Shown: positions 30,696-42,771, counted from the first letter of the stretch. The stretch: DNA of 64,000 bases from Paraescarpia echinospica (GCA_020002185.1 CM034531.1:45398574-45462573); one strand, 5' to 3'. The notes: generated by a model from the sequence alone, not told the origin. Program-made: numbers and translations.

Positions 30696-33127
30696 AAAAG
30701 AATCTATTCAGGCTTATGAAATAAAATTAGAAAGAGAAGCAGATTGCGAAGAAGCTGTTTGGTGTAACATAGTTACAGGAAACTCAACGTTAACAGTTGG
30801 GTTAGTTTATCGAAGTCCAAACATAAGCATAGAAGAGAATGAAAAAATACAAAACGCTATAAGGGAAGTAAGCAAACGGGACTGTATTATTATGGGGGAT
30901 TTTAACCACGGGCATATACAATGGAAATCTCTACAGAGTATGGGGAGTGAGGACCACAAGTTTTTAGTTTTAGTTCAAGATACATTCCTTTCTCAACATG
31001 TGCTAGAACCAACCAGGGGTGAGAATGTGTTAGACATAGTTTTGTCCTCACAGAATGAATTAGTTGACAATGTCAAGATATGTGAGCCACTGGGGAGTAG
31101 CGATCACAACCAGATACATTTTACCATCAAAGTAAAATCAGAAAGGAATAGTAAAAAGCAGTATAGGAGAAATTTCCACAAAGGAAGGTATAAGGACATG
31201 AGGAAATATTTAGCAAAGATAGACTGGAATAACACACTGAAAAATAAGACGGCAACAGAATGCTGGAATGTATTAAAGAGTGAAATTAAGTGCATAGTCG
31301 ATAAATTTGTACCCTTCAAAAAACAAGGAAAACGGTCCAAAAAGAAACACTTATCGAAAAAAGCCATAGTGCTGGAAATATAATATCAGAGGGATTCTTA
31401 ATGGCAGAAGACCTGAATGAGTACTTTAGTTCAGTGTTTACCAGGGAAGATATTAGTTCACTGCCAGTACCAGAGGCTAAGTTCAAGGGGGCAGATTCAG
31501 ACTATTTAGGACAATTAATTGTAACCCCGGAAATGGTAGGTAAGAAAATAAGGGCTATGAAGGATAATAAATCACCTGGAGTGGATGGTATTCCACCCAA
31601 ACTACTATTGAAATTGTAGAACAAATTAGCATACCGCTTGCAACAGTTTTCAATTTGTCATTAGAAGAGGGAGTGGTTCCTTTAGAATGGAAAGAAGCAA
31701 ACATTATACCGTTATTCAAAAAAGGTTCGAGAAACAAGTCAGAGAACAATAGACCAGTGAGTTTAACATCAGTTATTTGTAAATTGTTAGAAAGACTAAT
31801 TAAAGATCACATGGTGGATTTTCTTGTTAAACAAAACTTGATAAACCCATCTCAACATGGTTTTTTTAAAGCGAGGTCATGCTTAACAAATATGTTATGT
31901 TTTTGGAAGACATCACTAAGTGGGTAGATGAGGGATCACCAGTAGATATCGTCTACTTAGATTTTCAAAAAGCTTTCGACAAAGTACCACATCAAAGATT
32001 ACTGCTTAAACTAAAGGCCCATGGCATAGGAAATGGTATAATAAACTGGATAGAACAATGGCTGATTGACAGAAGACAACGTGTAATAGTTGATGGGGAG
32101 GCTTCAAACTGGAAATCAGTATTGAGTGGGGTACCACAGGGATCAGTATTAGGTCCTATATTATTCTTAATATATATCAACGATTTGGATGATGAAATAA
32201 CAAGCAAGGTGTTGAAATTTGCAGATGATACAAAAGTGTTTAGAAGGATTAAAAGTGATGGAGATAGACAGCATTTACAAGATGATCTTGACAGGTTGAT
32301 CAAATGGTCTGAAAAGTGGCAAATGCTGTTCAATTTTGGGAAATGTAAATGCCTCCACACAGGACATGGGAACGAAGAGGTAGAATATACAATGGGGGGT
32401 ACTGTACTAAGTACTACTGTAAAAGAAAAGGACTTAGGGTTAACCATTAGTGCTGATATGAAGGTTTCAGAGCAGTGCGGAATTGCAGCTTCAAAGGGAA
32501 ATCAAATCCTTGGATTAATTAGGCGAAACATAACGTATAAGGAAAAAGAATTAATAATACCGCTGTACAAAACAATAGTTAGGCCTCATTTAGTATATTG
32601 TATTCAGGCGTGGAGGCCATATCGCAGGAAGGACATAGATATGCTAGAAAGAGTGCAGAGGAGAGCAACTAAAATGATACCAAAACTGAGGGATCTTAGT
32701 TACGAAATACGCCTAAAAATGCGGTTTAACAACACTAGAGACCAGGAGATTGAGAGGAGATCAGATAGAAGTGTTTAAAATATTGAAGGGTTATGAAAAT
32801 ATTGATAGAAATATTTTTTCCTCAGTTAAGAAAGATAGAAGGACTAGAGGACATGAACTTACATTGGCAAAGGAGCAGAGTAGATTGGATATAAGAAAGT
32901 TTTCATTTTCACAAAGGACTGTAAATGAATGGAAAAGATTACCTGCTGATTGTGTGGGTGCTAGTAGCGTGAATATGTTTAAAAATAAAATCGACACATA
33001 CCTCAGACGGGCGGGATACACATAGATAAAAGGGTCGGACTCTTGATAAGCCAAAGGGCTTCCTTGTCCACCTGCCACCTAGAGTTAATTCTCTGGGTGG
33101 CAATCTTGTTAAATCTTGTTAAATCTC
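30696..33127 (+). mobile_element. CR1-like LINE copy C, right half
   Basis: Continues the endonuclease from KESIQAYEIKLE (30696-31383). An internal deletion of the endonuclease-RT linker follows KKHLSKKAI (31370). Then RT: 31401-31619, 31655-31927 and 31879-32778 with SGVPQGS and FADDTK, interrupted by single-base frame changes. The C-terminal part is 32750-33025 and the 3' hairpin 33073-33102, with the CTTGTTAAAT tail to 33127. It is inactive because of the deletion, the frame changes and the insertion of copy D. Confidence 0.92.
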
Positions 33128-33367
33128 CGTTACTTTTGCATGTATCGGGCTGAAATTTCAACCCAGCATCCGCTGTTACTGGTTACGCCAGTTTGACGGG
33201 TGAGCGATGGAGATTGAGATTTCCGGCAGAAAGTTGTCCTAACAGCTAGGCCAGTGACCAGTTACCATTTGTTAATGGAGGTAGGCTGGAAACATTTGGG
33301 ATGGGTTTGGGGTGCCTGGTACATATGACTGCCTCATTCCCCGGGCAACGCCGGGTAATTCAGCTAG
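33128..33367 (+). mobile_element. Helitron 3' terminal region
   Basis: The end shows a short GC hairpin, CCCCGGGCAACGCCGGG (33340-33355), followed by TAATTCAGCTAG and then T. This is the Helitron 3' signature (hairpin about 10 bases before CTRR, insertion before T). The 5' end (TC) was not located. The element body abuts the CR1-C tail. Confidence 0.65.
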
Positions 33368-33388
33368 TACAATGATAAATGTGCCGGG

Positions 33389-34388
33389 NNNNNNNNNNNN
33401 NNNNNNNNNNNNNNNNNNNNNNNNNNNNNNNNNNNNNNNNNNNNNNNNNNNNNNNNNNNNNNNNNNNNNNNNNNNNNNNNNNNNNNNNNNNNNNNNNNNN
33501 NNNNNNNNNNNNNNNNNNNNNNNNNNNNNNNNNNNNNNNNNNNNNNNNNNNNNNNNNNNNNNNNNNNNNNNNNNNNNNNNNNNNNNNNNNNNNNNNNNNN
33601 NNNNNNNNNNNNNNNNNNNNNNNNNNNNNNNNNNNNNNNNNNNNNNNNNNNNNNNNNNNNNNNNNNNNNNNNNNNNNNNNNNNNNNNNNNNNNNNNNNNN
33701 NNNNNNNNNNNNNNNNNNNNNNNNNNNNNNNNNNNNNNNNNNNNNNNNNNNNNNNNNNNNNNNNNNNNNNNNNNNNNNNNNNNNNNNNNNNNNNNNNNNN
33801 NNNNNNNNNNNNNNNNNNNNNNNNNNNNNNNNNNNNNNNNNNNNNNNNNNNNNNNNNNNNNNNNNNNNNNNNNNNNNNNNNNNNNNNNNNNNNNNNNNNN
33901 NNNNNNNNNNNNNNNNNNNNNNNNNNNNNNNNNNNNNNNNNNNNNNNNNNNNNNNNNNNNNNNNNNNNNNNNNNNNNNNNNNNNNNNNNNNNNNNNNNNN
34001 NNNNNNNNNNNNNNNNNNNNNNNNNNNNNNNNNNNNNNNNNNNNNNNNNNNNNNNNNNNNNNNNNNNNNNNNNNNNNNNNNNNNNNNNNNNNNNNNNNNN
34101 NNNNNNNNNNNNNNNNNNNNNNNNNNNNNNNNNNNNNNNNNNNNNNNNNNNNNNNNNNNNNNNNNNNNNNNNNNNNNNNNNNNNNNNNNNNNNNNNNNNN
34201 NNNNNNNNNNNNNNNNNNNNNNNNNNNNNNNNNNNNNNNNNNNNNNNNNNNNNNNNNNNNNNNNNNNNNNNNNNNNNNNNNNNNNNNNNNNNNNNNNNNN
34301 NNNNNNNNNNNNNNNNNNNNNNNNNNNNNNNNNNNNNNNNNNNNNNNNNNNNNNNNNNNNNNNNNNNNNNNNNNNNNNNNNNNNNNNN
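33389..34388. other. assembly gap, exactly 1000 N
   Basis: No sequence. The round size indicates a gap of unknown length. Open frames reported across N are meaningless. Confidence 0.99.
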
Positions 34389-35882
34389 TCTATGTGATCT
34401 CCTCTCAATCTCCTGGTCTCCAGTGTTGTTAAACCACATTCTTTTAGGCGTATTTCGTAACTAAGATCCCTCAGATTTGGTATCGTTTTAGTCGCTCTCC
34501 TCTGTACTCTTTCTAGCATATCTATGTCCTTCTTGCGATATGGCCTCCATGCTTGTATACAATATTCTAAATGAGGCCTCACTATTGTTTTGTACAGCGG
34601 TACTATTAATTCTTTTTCTTATACGCTATATTTCGCCTAATTAATCCAAGGATTTGATTTCCCTTTGACGCTGCAATTCCGCACTGCTCTGAAACCTTCA
34701 TATCAGCACTAATGGTTAACCCTAAGTCCTTTTCTTTTACAGTAGTACTTAGAACAGTACCCCCCATTTTATATTTTACCTCTTCATTCCCATGACCTGT
34801 GGGGAGGCATTTACATTTCCCAAAATTGAACAGCATTTGCCACTTTTCAGACCATTTGATCAACCTATCAAGATCATCTTGTAAATGCTGTCTGTCTCCA
34901 TCACTTTTAATCCTTCTAAACACTTTTGTATCATCCGCAAATTTTAACACCTTGCTTGTTATATCATCGTCCAAATCGTTGATATATATTAAGAATAATA
35001 TAGGTCCTAGTACTGATCCCTGTGGTACCCCCACTCAATACCGATTTCCAGTTTGAAGCCTCCCCATCAACTACTACACGTTGTCTTCTGTCATTCAGCC
35101 ATTTTTCTATCCAGTTTATTATACCATTTCCTATGCCATGGGCCTTTAGCTTAAGGAGTAATCTTTGATGTCGTACTTTGTCGAAAGCTTTTTGAAAATC
35201 TAAATAGATGATATCTACTGGTGATCTCTCATCTACCCACCTAGTGATGTCTTCCAAAAAACATAACATATTTGTTAAGCATGACCTCGCTTTTAAAAAC
35301 CCATGTTGAGATGGGTTTATCAGGTTATGTTTAACAAGAAAATCCACCATGTGATCTTTAATTAGTCTTTCTAATAATTTGCAAATCACTGATGTTAAAC
35401 TAACTGGTCTATAGTTCTCTGACTTGTTTCTCGAACCTTTTTTAAATAACGGTATAATGTTTGCCTCTTTCCATTCTAAAGGAACCACTCCCTCTTCTAA
35501 TGACAAATTGAAAACTGTTGCAAGCGGTACGCTAATTTGTTCTACAATTTCCAATAGTAGTTTGGGCGGAATCCCGTCCACTCCAGGTGATTTATTATCC
35601 TTCATAGCCCTTATTTTCTTAGCTACCATTTCCGAGGTTACAACTAACTGTCCTAAATAGTCTGAATCTGCCCCTTGAACTTAGCCTCTGGTACTGGCAG
35701 TGAACTAATATCTTCCATGGTAAACACTGAACTAAAATACTCATTCAGGTCTTCTGCCATTAAGAATCCCTGTGATATTGTATTTCCAGCACTATCTTCT
35801 AGAGGACCGACCTTATCCTGAACTTTCTGTTTGCTTCGAATATACGCATAAAAACTCTTACTGTCATGTTTTATATTGCTAG

Positions 35883-36845
35883 CTAATTTTTTTTCATAGC
35901 TTCTCTTTGAATTTCTAATTTCAGCTGTAGCTTGATTAAGTGCTTCTTTATAACTGTTGTAGTCTTCATCATTTCCAGTACATCTATATGACTTCCACAT
36001 CTTTTGTTTATACTTAATTTTCTAATGGCTTCTTTCGATAAGTGTTTCTTTTTGGACCGTTTTCCTTGTTTTTTGAAGGGTACAAATTTATCGACTATGC
36101 ACTTAATGTCACTCTTTAATATATTCCAGCATTCTGTTGCCGTCTTATTTTTCAGTGTGTTATTCCAGTCTATCTTTGCTAAATATTTCCTCGTGTCCTT
36201 ATACCTTCCTTTGTGGAAATTTCTCCTATACTGCTTTTTACTATTCCTTTCTGATTTTACTTTGATGGTAAAATGTATCTGGTTGTGATCACTACTCCCC
36301 AGTGGCTCACATATCTTGACATTGTCAACTAATTCTTTCTGTGAGGACAAAACTAAGTCTAACACATTCTCTCCCCTGGTTGGTTCTAGCACATGTTGAG
36401 AAAGGAAACTATCTTGTACTAAAACTAAAAACTTGTGGTCCTCACTCCCCATACTCTGTAGAGATTTCCATTGTATATGCCCATGGTTAAAGTCCCCCAT
36501 AATAATACAGTTCCGTTTGCTTACTTCCCTTATAGCGTTTTGTATTTTTTCATTCTCTTCTATGCTTATGTTTGGACTTCGATAAACTAACCCAACTGTT
36601 AACGTTGAGTTTCCTGTAACTATGTTACACCAAACAGCTTCTTCGCAATCTGCTTCTCTTTCTAATTTTATTTCATAAGCCTGGATAGATTCTTTATTAT
36701 ATAAAATAACTCCACCTCCCTTTCTTCCTATTCTATCTTTCCTAAACATTACATATCCTGTTAGTCCCAATTCGGCATCTGATATATCAGTGGTGGCCCA
36801 CGATTCGGTTATACCTATTATGTGAGGGTCAATATCTTCTACCAT
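35883..36845 (-). CDS. CR1 copy D' ORF2, endonuclease part
   Basis: Same blocks as copy D (GITESW, GGGVILY, VYRSPN, GDFNHG, SSDHNQ). A lost T near 36021 moves the linker (RKLSINKRCGS) out of the D frame, so the EN-RT link is broken here at another place than in D. Confidence 0.82.
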   Translation of the reverse strand: MVEDIDPHIIGITESWATTDISDAELGLTGYVMFRKDRIGRKGGGVILYNKESIQAYEIKLEREADCEEAVWCNIVTGNSTLTVGLVYRSPNISIEENEKIQNAIREVSKRNCIIMGDFNHGHIQWKSLQSMGSEDHKFLVLVQDSFLSQHVLEPTRGENVLDLVLSSQKELVDNVKICEPLGSSDHNQIHFTIKVKSERNSKKQYRRNFHKGRYKDTRKYLAKIDWNNTLKNKTATECWNILKSDIKCIVDKFVPFKKQGKRSKKKHLSKEAIRKLSINKRCGSHIDVLEMMKTTTVIKKHLIKLQLKLEIQREAMKKN

Positions 36846-37009
36846 AATGTTTAGTTCACTTCTTTTGTTTACTATGCTCCTTGCATTTAAACAAATGCAT
36901 TTATATCCTGATTCAGAACAGTTTTCCAGGCTGTTCTTTGCCGATTTATTTCTGCTGTCTTTATCTATGCCTCCAGTTTCAGGCTTCTCTGTGAATCCCC
37001 CCTGCGAAT

Positions 37010-37555
37010 CTAGTTTAAATAGATGCAGCCTGTCCCACTGTCAATAGATTGCAGCAAGTTCTCTGAGAAAACTGCTGCCCCCTTTCCACTTAGATGTAGG
37101 CCATCTCTCATGTACATATCTTCCCTCCCAACAAAGTATCCCCATAAATCTACGAATCCCACCCCCTCTTCTTTACACATCTGCTCAACTAGTGCGTTGA
37201 TCGCCATCCTCTTGCAGTTTCTATATGTCGGCCCCCTTCCTCCCATTACTGGCAAAATTCCTGAGAGGATAATCTGTTCTACTCTTGTCTTCTTTAACTT
37301 CTTCACTAACTGTCTGTACTTCTGAACTATCCCAGTTGTTACCTCCCTCTCTGCGTTATTTGTCCCTACATGTACTAGTATAGACCCTCCCTTGCCATGC
37401 CCCAGTACCTTCTCTACCCTTTCAGTTACATGTTCTATCCTAGCCTCCGGTAGACAAACAACGACGTCCTCCCCCTCGCTTAGAGTCTTATCTGTCTTTC
37501 TCATAATCGAATCGCCCATAAACACCCTCTCTTTCCTCATTGCCCCCTCAATCAC
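37010..37555 (-). CDS. CR1 copy D' ORF1, esterase domain
   Basis: 181 codons, differing from the D version by a few residues (for example LPEARIEH against LPGARIEH). The GDS, GTNN and DGLH blocks are all present. 5'-truncated like D. Confidence 0.85.
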   Translation of the reverse strand: MIEGAMRKERVFMGDSIMRKTDKTLSEGEDVVVCLPEARIEHVTERVEKVLGHGKGGSILVHVGTNNAEREVTTGIVQKYRQLVKKLKKTRVEQIILSGILPVMGGRGPTYRNCKRMAINALVEQMCKEEGVGFVDLWGYFVGREDMYMRDGLHLSGKGAAVFSENLLQSIDSGTGCIYLN

Positions 37556-37603
37556 TGCCTCAGTGTAGCTCTTTCTACGGTTTGCATCTGTCTGGCTGTA
37601 ATA

Positions 37604-40026
37604 AAAAGAATCTATTCAGGCTTATGAAATAAAATTAGAAAGAGAAGCAGATTGCGAAGAAGCTGTTTGGTGTAACATAGTTACAGGAAACTCAACGTTA
37701 ACAGTTGGGTTAGTTTATCGAAGTCCAAACATAAGCATAGAAGAGAATGAAAAATACAAAACGCTATAAGGGAAGTAAGCAAACGGGACTGTATTATTAT
37801 GGGGGATTTTAACCAATGGGCATATACAATGGAAATCTCTACAGAGTATGGGGAGTGAGGACCACAAGTTTTTAGTTTTAGTTCAAGATACATTTCTTTC
37901 TCAACATGTGCTAGAACCAACCAGGGGTGAGAATGTGTTAGACATAGTTTTGTCCTCACAGAATGAATTAGTTGACAATGTCAAGATATGTGAGCCACTG
38001 GGGAGTAGTGATCACAACCAGATACATTTTACCATCAAAGTAAAATCAGAAAGGAATAGTAAAAAGCAGTATAGGAGAAATTTCCACAAAGGAAGGTATA
38101 AGGACATGAGGAAATATTTAGCAAAGATAGACTGGAATAACACACTGAAAATAAGACAGCAACAGAATGCTGGAATGTATTAAAGAGTGAAATTAAGTGC
38201 ATAGTCGATAAATTTGTACCCTTCAAAAAACAAGGAAAACGGTCCAAAAAGAAACACTTATCGAAAAAAGCCATAGTGCTGGAAATATAATATCAGAGGG
38301 ATTCTTAATGGCAGAAGACCTGAATGAGTACTTTAGTTCAGTGTTTACCAGGGAAGATATTAGTTCACTGCCAGTACCAGAGGCTAAGTTCAAGGGGCAG
38401 ATTCAGACTATTTAGGACAATTAATTGTAACCCCGGAAATGGTAGCTAAGAAAATAAGGGCTATGAAGGATAATAAATCACCTGGAGTGGATGGTATTCC
38501 ACCCAAACTACTATTGGAAATTGTAGAACAAATTAGCATACCGCTTGCAACAGTTTTCAATTTGTCATTAGAAGAGGGAGTGGTTCCTTTAGAATGGAAA
38601 GAAGCAAACATTATACCGTTATTCAAAAAAGGTTCGAGAAACAAGTCAGAGAACTATAGACCAGTGAGTTTAACATCAGTGATTTGTAAATTGTTAGAAA
38701 GACTAATTAAAGATCACATGGTGGATTTTCTTGTTAAACAAAACTTGATAAACCCATCTCAACATGGTTTTTTTAAAGCGAGGTCATGCTTAACAAATAT
38801 GTTATGTTTTTTGGAAGACATCACTAAGTGGGTAGATGAGGGATCACCAGTAGATATCGTCTACTTAGATTTTCAAAAAGCTTTCGACAAAGTACCACAT
38901 CAAAGATTACTGCTTAAACTAAAGGTGGCATAGGAAATGGTATAATAAACTGGATAGAACAATGGCTGATTGACAGAAGACAACGTGTAGTAGTTGATGG
39001 GGAGGCTTCAAACTGGAAATCGGTATTGAGTGGGGTACCACAGGGATCAGTATTAGGTCCTATATTATTCTTAATATATATCAACGATTTGGATGATGAA
39101 ATAACAAGCAAGGTGTTGAAATTTGCTGATGATGCAAAAGTGTTTAGAAGGATTAAAAGTGATGGAGATAGACAGCATTTACAAGATGATCTTGACAGGT
39201 TGATCAAATGGTCTGAAAAGTGGCAAATGCTGTTCAATTTTGGGAAATGTAAATGCCTCCACACAGGACATGGGAACGAAGAAGTAGAATATACAATGGG
39301 GGTACTGTACTAAGTACTACTGTAAAAGAAAAGGACTTAGGGTTAACCATTAGTGCTGATATGAAGGTTTCAGAGCAGTGCGGAATTGCAGCTTCAAAGG
39401 GAAATCAAATCCTTGGATTAATTAGGCGAAACATAACGTATAAGGAAAAAGAGCTAATAATACCGCTGTACAAAACAATAGTTAGGCCTCATTTAGAATA
39501 TTGTATTCAAGCGTGGAGGCCATATCGCAGGAAGGACATAGATATGCTAGAAAGAGTGCAGAGGAGAGCAACTAAAATGATACCAAAACTGGGGGATCTT
39601 AGTTACGAAATACGCCTAAAAAATGCGGTTTAACAACACTAGAGACCAGGAGATTGAGAGGAGATCAGATAGAAGTGTTTAAAATATTGAAGGGTTATGA
39701 AAATATTGATAGAAATATTTTTTTCTCAGTTAAGAAAGATAGAAGGACTAGAGGACATGAACTTACATTGGCAAAGGAGCAGAGTAGATTGGATATAAGA
39801 AAGTTTTCATTTTCACAAAGGACTGTAAATGAATGGAACAGATTACCTGCTGATTGTGTGGGTGCTAGTAGCGTGAATATGTTTAAAAATAAAATCGACA
39901 CATACCTCAGACGGGCGGGATACACATAGATAAAAGGGTCGGACTCTCGATAAGCCAAAGGGCTTCCTTGTCCACCTGCCACCTAGAGTTAATTCTCTGG
40001 GTGGCAATCTTGTTAAATCTTGTTAA
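37604..40026 (+). mobile_element. CR1-like LINE copy C', right half only
   Basis: Near-identical to 30696-33127, sharing the unusual linker deletion (AAAAGCCATAGTGCTGG). Endonuclease 37848-38183; RT 38439-38933, 39026-39313 and 39253-39633; C terminus 39654-39929. Private changes include loss of about 6 bases near 38925, a lost G near 39300, and FADDAK in place of FADDTK. The 3' hairpin is at 39977-40006 and the tail ends at 40026, followed by DNA unrelated to the flank of copy C. Confidence 0.93.
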
Positions 40027-40106
40027 ATTATAGTGTGTGTGTAGAATATATCTGCCAACTCTCCCGAAATTTCCGTGAGCTTACTGGATTTTTTGTGTGT
40101 CTCCAG

Positions 40107-40263
40107 GGGCCGGTTTCATGAAGCATACTTAAAGTTACGCAATTAATTAAGGTCGCGTGTTTGCATAAACTCCTATGCTCGCTTATATAAAAAAAATCAC
40201 ATAATTTACTAAGACAATCATCTTAACGTTAAAAACGTTTTAGCCGCATCATGAAACCGACCC
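40107..40263. mobile_element. MITE with 18-bp terminal inverted repeats
   Basis: The left end GGGCCGGTTTCATGAAGC (40107-40124) pairs with the right end 40246-40263, two mismatches. It is 157 bp, AT-rich inside, with no coding capacity. No clear target duplication. Confidence 0.75.
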
Positions 40264-40282
40264 ATGGTCTCCCGGAAGCGCC

Positions 40283-41082
40283 TTCACTTATGAAAAACTA
40301 GCAGGCGCTTTTAATCCACGCCCAGCGCGCTGGTGATTGCTTACTAGGACAAGGGGCGTCTGACGATTGTGTCACGCGCATTTCATTTTCTCACGTATCG
40401 AACTATAGTAGTTTTAAAAAGTATAGTTCATTTGTTATAAATTATAATGAAATTTGAACGTTAGTTAAATACTCCGTGGACACATTCGTTGTACTAATTA
40501 ACATTTATAAAGTGTTGATGATGGACCTGTAATGTAATTTAAGGGAGACTTGAGTGATTTATTGTGAATTAATTGATTTAGCATCACAGAATGCGTATTT
40601 TAGATACCTTGTACAAAAATAATTATTAACTAAGATACATCATGTTCTTATGCTTTATCTGTCTGTCCAGGTTGACGAGTATGCACTATACTATTGTACT
40701 GGTAGTTATTTGTAACATTATCAGAACGAAGCCTGGCGACTAGAGTACACGACATTGCCATGGATCTATTGGTTTGTCCGTGCACAGAAAAAATCACAAT
40801 GTTAATTGTCAATCAAACAGGTAAATATTGTGAATGTTTCCAGCAAAAATGGAATCTCAAGTGTTATTAGTTACATTAGACCATTTACTCTAAAAACTTC
40901 GCTCCAATTCATAATTCGCTATCCGACAATGTTCTTATATTTGCCAAATATTCAACTTCGCAAATGGACGCCCAACAAAAAAACAAACGTACATGTGCGC
41001 GCATCCGTGTTTATTTTTAGACGGATCAATGATCAGCAAATGGGGCGTGGCTTAAAAGCGCCTGTTAGTTTTTCATAAGTGA
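40283..41082. repeat. foldback element with about 41-bp inverted arms
   Basis: 40283-40323 pairs with 41042-41082 (TTCACTTATGAAAAACTA and CAGGCGCTTTTAA blocks), with weaker pairing further in. The 800-bp interior has no recognised coding sequence. Confidence 0.7.
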
Positions 41083-41680
41083 ATCGCAAATATGCCTCCC
41101 GGAATACAGGCACATTTCCCGAATTTTCGTTGAACATCTCCAACTGCACCCCCCCCCCCTCCTTCTTCGGGACAGCGCGACACAACAAGAGACATGCTGA
41201 GACACGCTGAACCGCTGAATTTCCGGCGAAAAATCTTCAACAACACACAACCTCCCACCCCCGTCTTCGAGTCTTCGAGACAGCGAACCGGTAGTCTCGC
41301 TTAACCGACTCTCGCCAGGCCGCGTGACTTCACCAGGAAGAGAGTCTGGTTTCAAAGACGTATTTTGATTGCCCCCGTCCGAGATAGCGCGAAACGAAAG
41401 GCATGCTGAATCGCTGATGAATATCCCAGAATGTCAAAAAAAGTTGGCATGTACTCATAGTAGAATCATAAGCGTCCACTTGTACACGACATTTATGCCA
41501 GGCGGCTTACGGGGCCTATCCGGCCCTTGTGTGACAATAGTTTCGTCAGATAGAGATGGTATAACGCACGCATGCCTAGGGCTACTAGGAGCATAGGACG
41601 ACAAGGTAATGTGTCTTAATCAACTTGAATAATGTGTTAACAAATTTCCATTGGTCGTGCTAAGTACCTTGGCTGTATAC
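41083..41680. other. no gene recognised
   Basis: Contains a C run at 41147-41160. No supported gene. Confidence 0.45.
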
Positions 41681-41760
41681 GTCACAATCACGTATATCAA
41701 CCAACCAACGCAACGAATGTTGACCCTTAGTCTCCGTTGGTTGGCGTACGTTATTGTGAC
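41681..41760. repeat. imperfect inverted repeat
   Basis: 41681-41710 pairs with 41735-41760 (GTCACAAT, ACGTA and CAACCAACG blocks), with a loop of about 24 bases. Confidence 0.7.
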
Positions 41761-41915
41761 ATCGCGCCGACGTAGAGATATATCGGTTTCGCTGCCATCA
41801 AAGCATTTATATCATGGAATCAAGAAATTGTAAAGTGCGCATGTCTCAACCTATGCAAATAAGGAAAACAGCGCCACAATTATAAGATTAGTGTATTTAG
41901 TACCCGCCGCCTGCC

Positions 41916-42165
41916 AACATCGTTCGGAACCGTACAGAACACCGAAAATGATTATAGGTCCGTTTATAAGTGTTCTATAAACGGCTACCGGGAAATCTAG
42001 ACGACGCTAGAATACAAGAAAGTGCATCCTTTCAAATGATAACAAGATCGTCGGGATCGAACGATCCGTGAGGGTGCTAGCGACCTAGAATTTCATGTTT
42101 TTAACGTGTTTCGATTTGTTCATTTTTCGCTCGCTTATCTATTTTTGATATTACGTAAATCATGT
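41916..42165 (-). repeat. dispersed repeat family 1, copy 2
   Basis: Reverse-complement homologue of 18515-18765 over its whole length. It begins with AACATCGTTCGGAACCG, identical to copy 3 at 46083, and contains the hairpin CCGTTTATA/TATAAACGG. Confidence 0.75.
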
Positions 42166-42611
42166 TATAAATTATATATATTTTCCCGTTATGTATTGCT
42201 AAAATGTATTGTGTATTACTAAAATTGGGTATGTTGTCTTATAATCTAATTAGCTTCAAGCGTATCCATTTCAACTTTTACTAGAAAACGATTCATTATT
42301 TAAGCATGGAAAATATATGATGAAAGTTGAAATAAACGTATTTGAATTTGTAATTCAGCGGAAATGACGCTTTGGGATAATTATGCCTACGTCACTTCCG
42401 CCGTAACGCGTGGATTTCTGATGCACCGCCAGCCACGTGTGTCGCCACTGCTCAACGCCACTGCTAAACAAGATCCCCTCAAAGGCAGGAGGCCCGACAC
42501 TATCAAAGGCCTGACAGGGGTTTATTGCCGGGCAGCCCGATGACTGGCCTGTGGGCTTACGATGCTTGTGTGTAGAATATAGCAGATACTTTTTTAATGA
42601 ATATTATATGA

Positions 42612-42613
<2 letters not shown>
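42166..42613. other. no gene recognised
   Basis: Nothing supportable. Confidence 0.45.

Positions 42614-42690
<77 letters not shown>
42614..42690. repeat. (GT)n microsatellite, about 38 units
   Basis: Uninterrupted TG run; its complement (AC)n follows about 50 bases later. Confidence 0.97.
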
Positions 42691-42694
<4 letters not shown>

Positions 42695-42736
42695 AATATG
42701 ACAATAACTATAATAATATACAGCAAGTGTAAAGTA

Positions 42737-42771
42737 CGCACACACACACACACACACACGCACACACACAC
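42737..42771. repeat. (AC)n microsatellite
   Basis: About 17 AC units with one CG interruption, inverted relative to the GT array. Confidence 0.95.

Larger units (their letters stand above)
34389..37599 (-). mobile_element. CR1-like LINE copy D', second copy of D
   Basis: Near-identical to 27478-30690, including the same 5' truncation point and the same junction to plus-strand CR1 sequence; its 3' end lies in the gap. RT frames are 34606-35034 and 34964-35629 (an extra base near 35030 splits them). The linker is 35653-36000 with YEKKLASNIKHDS intact, the endonuclease 35883-36845, and the ORF1 esterase 37010-37555. Differences from D are scattered substitutions and single-base indels, often in homopolymers. 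Confidence 0.93.

Noticed and set aside
33272..34582. Open frames of 360-436 codons across the gap
   Set aside because: They consist of N; only the flanks are sequence.
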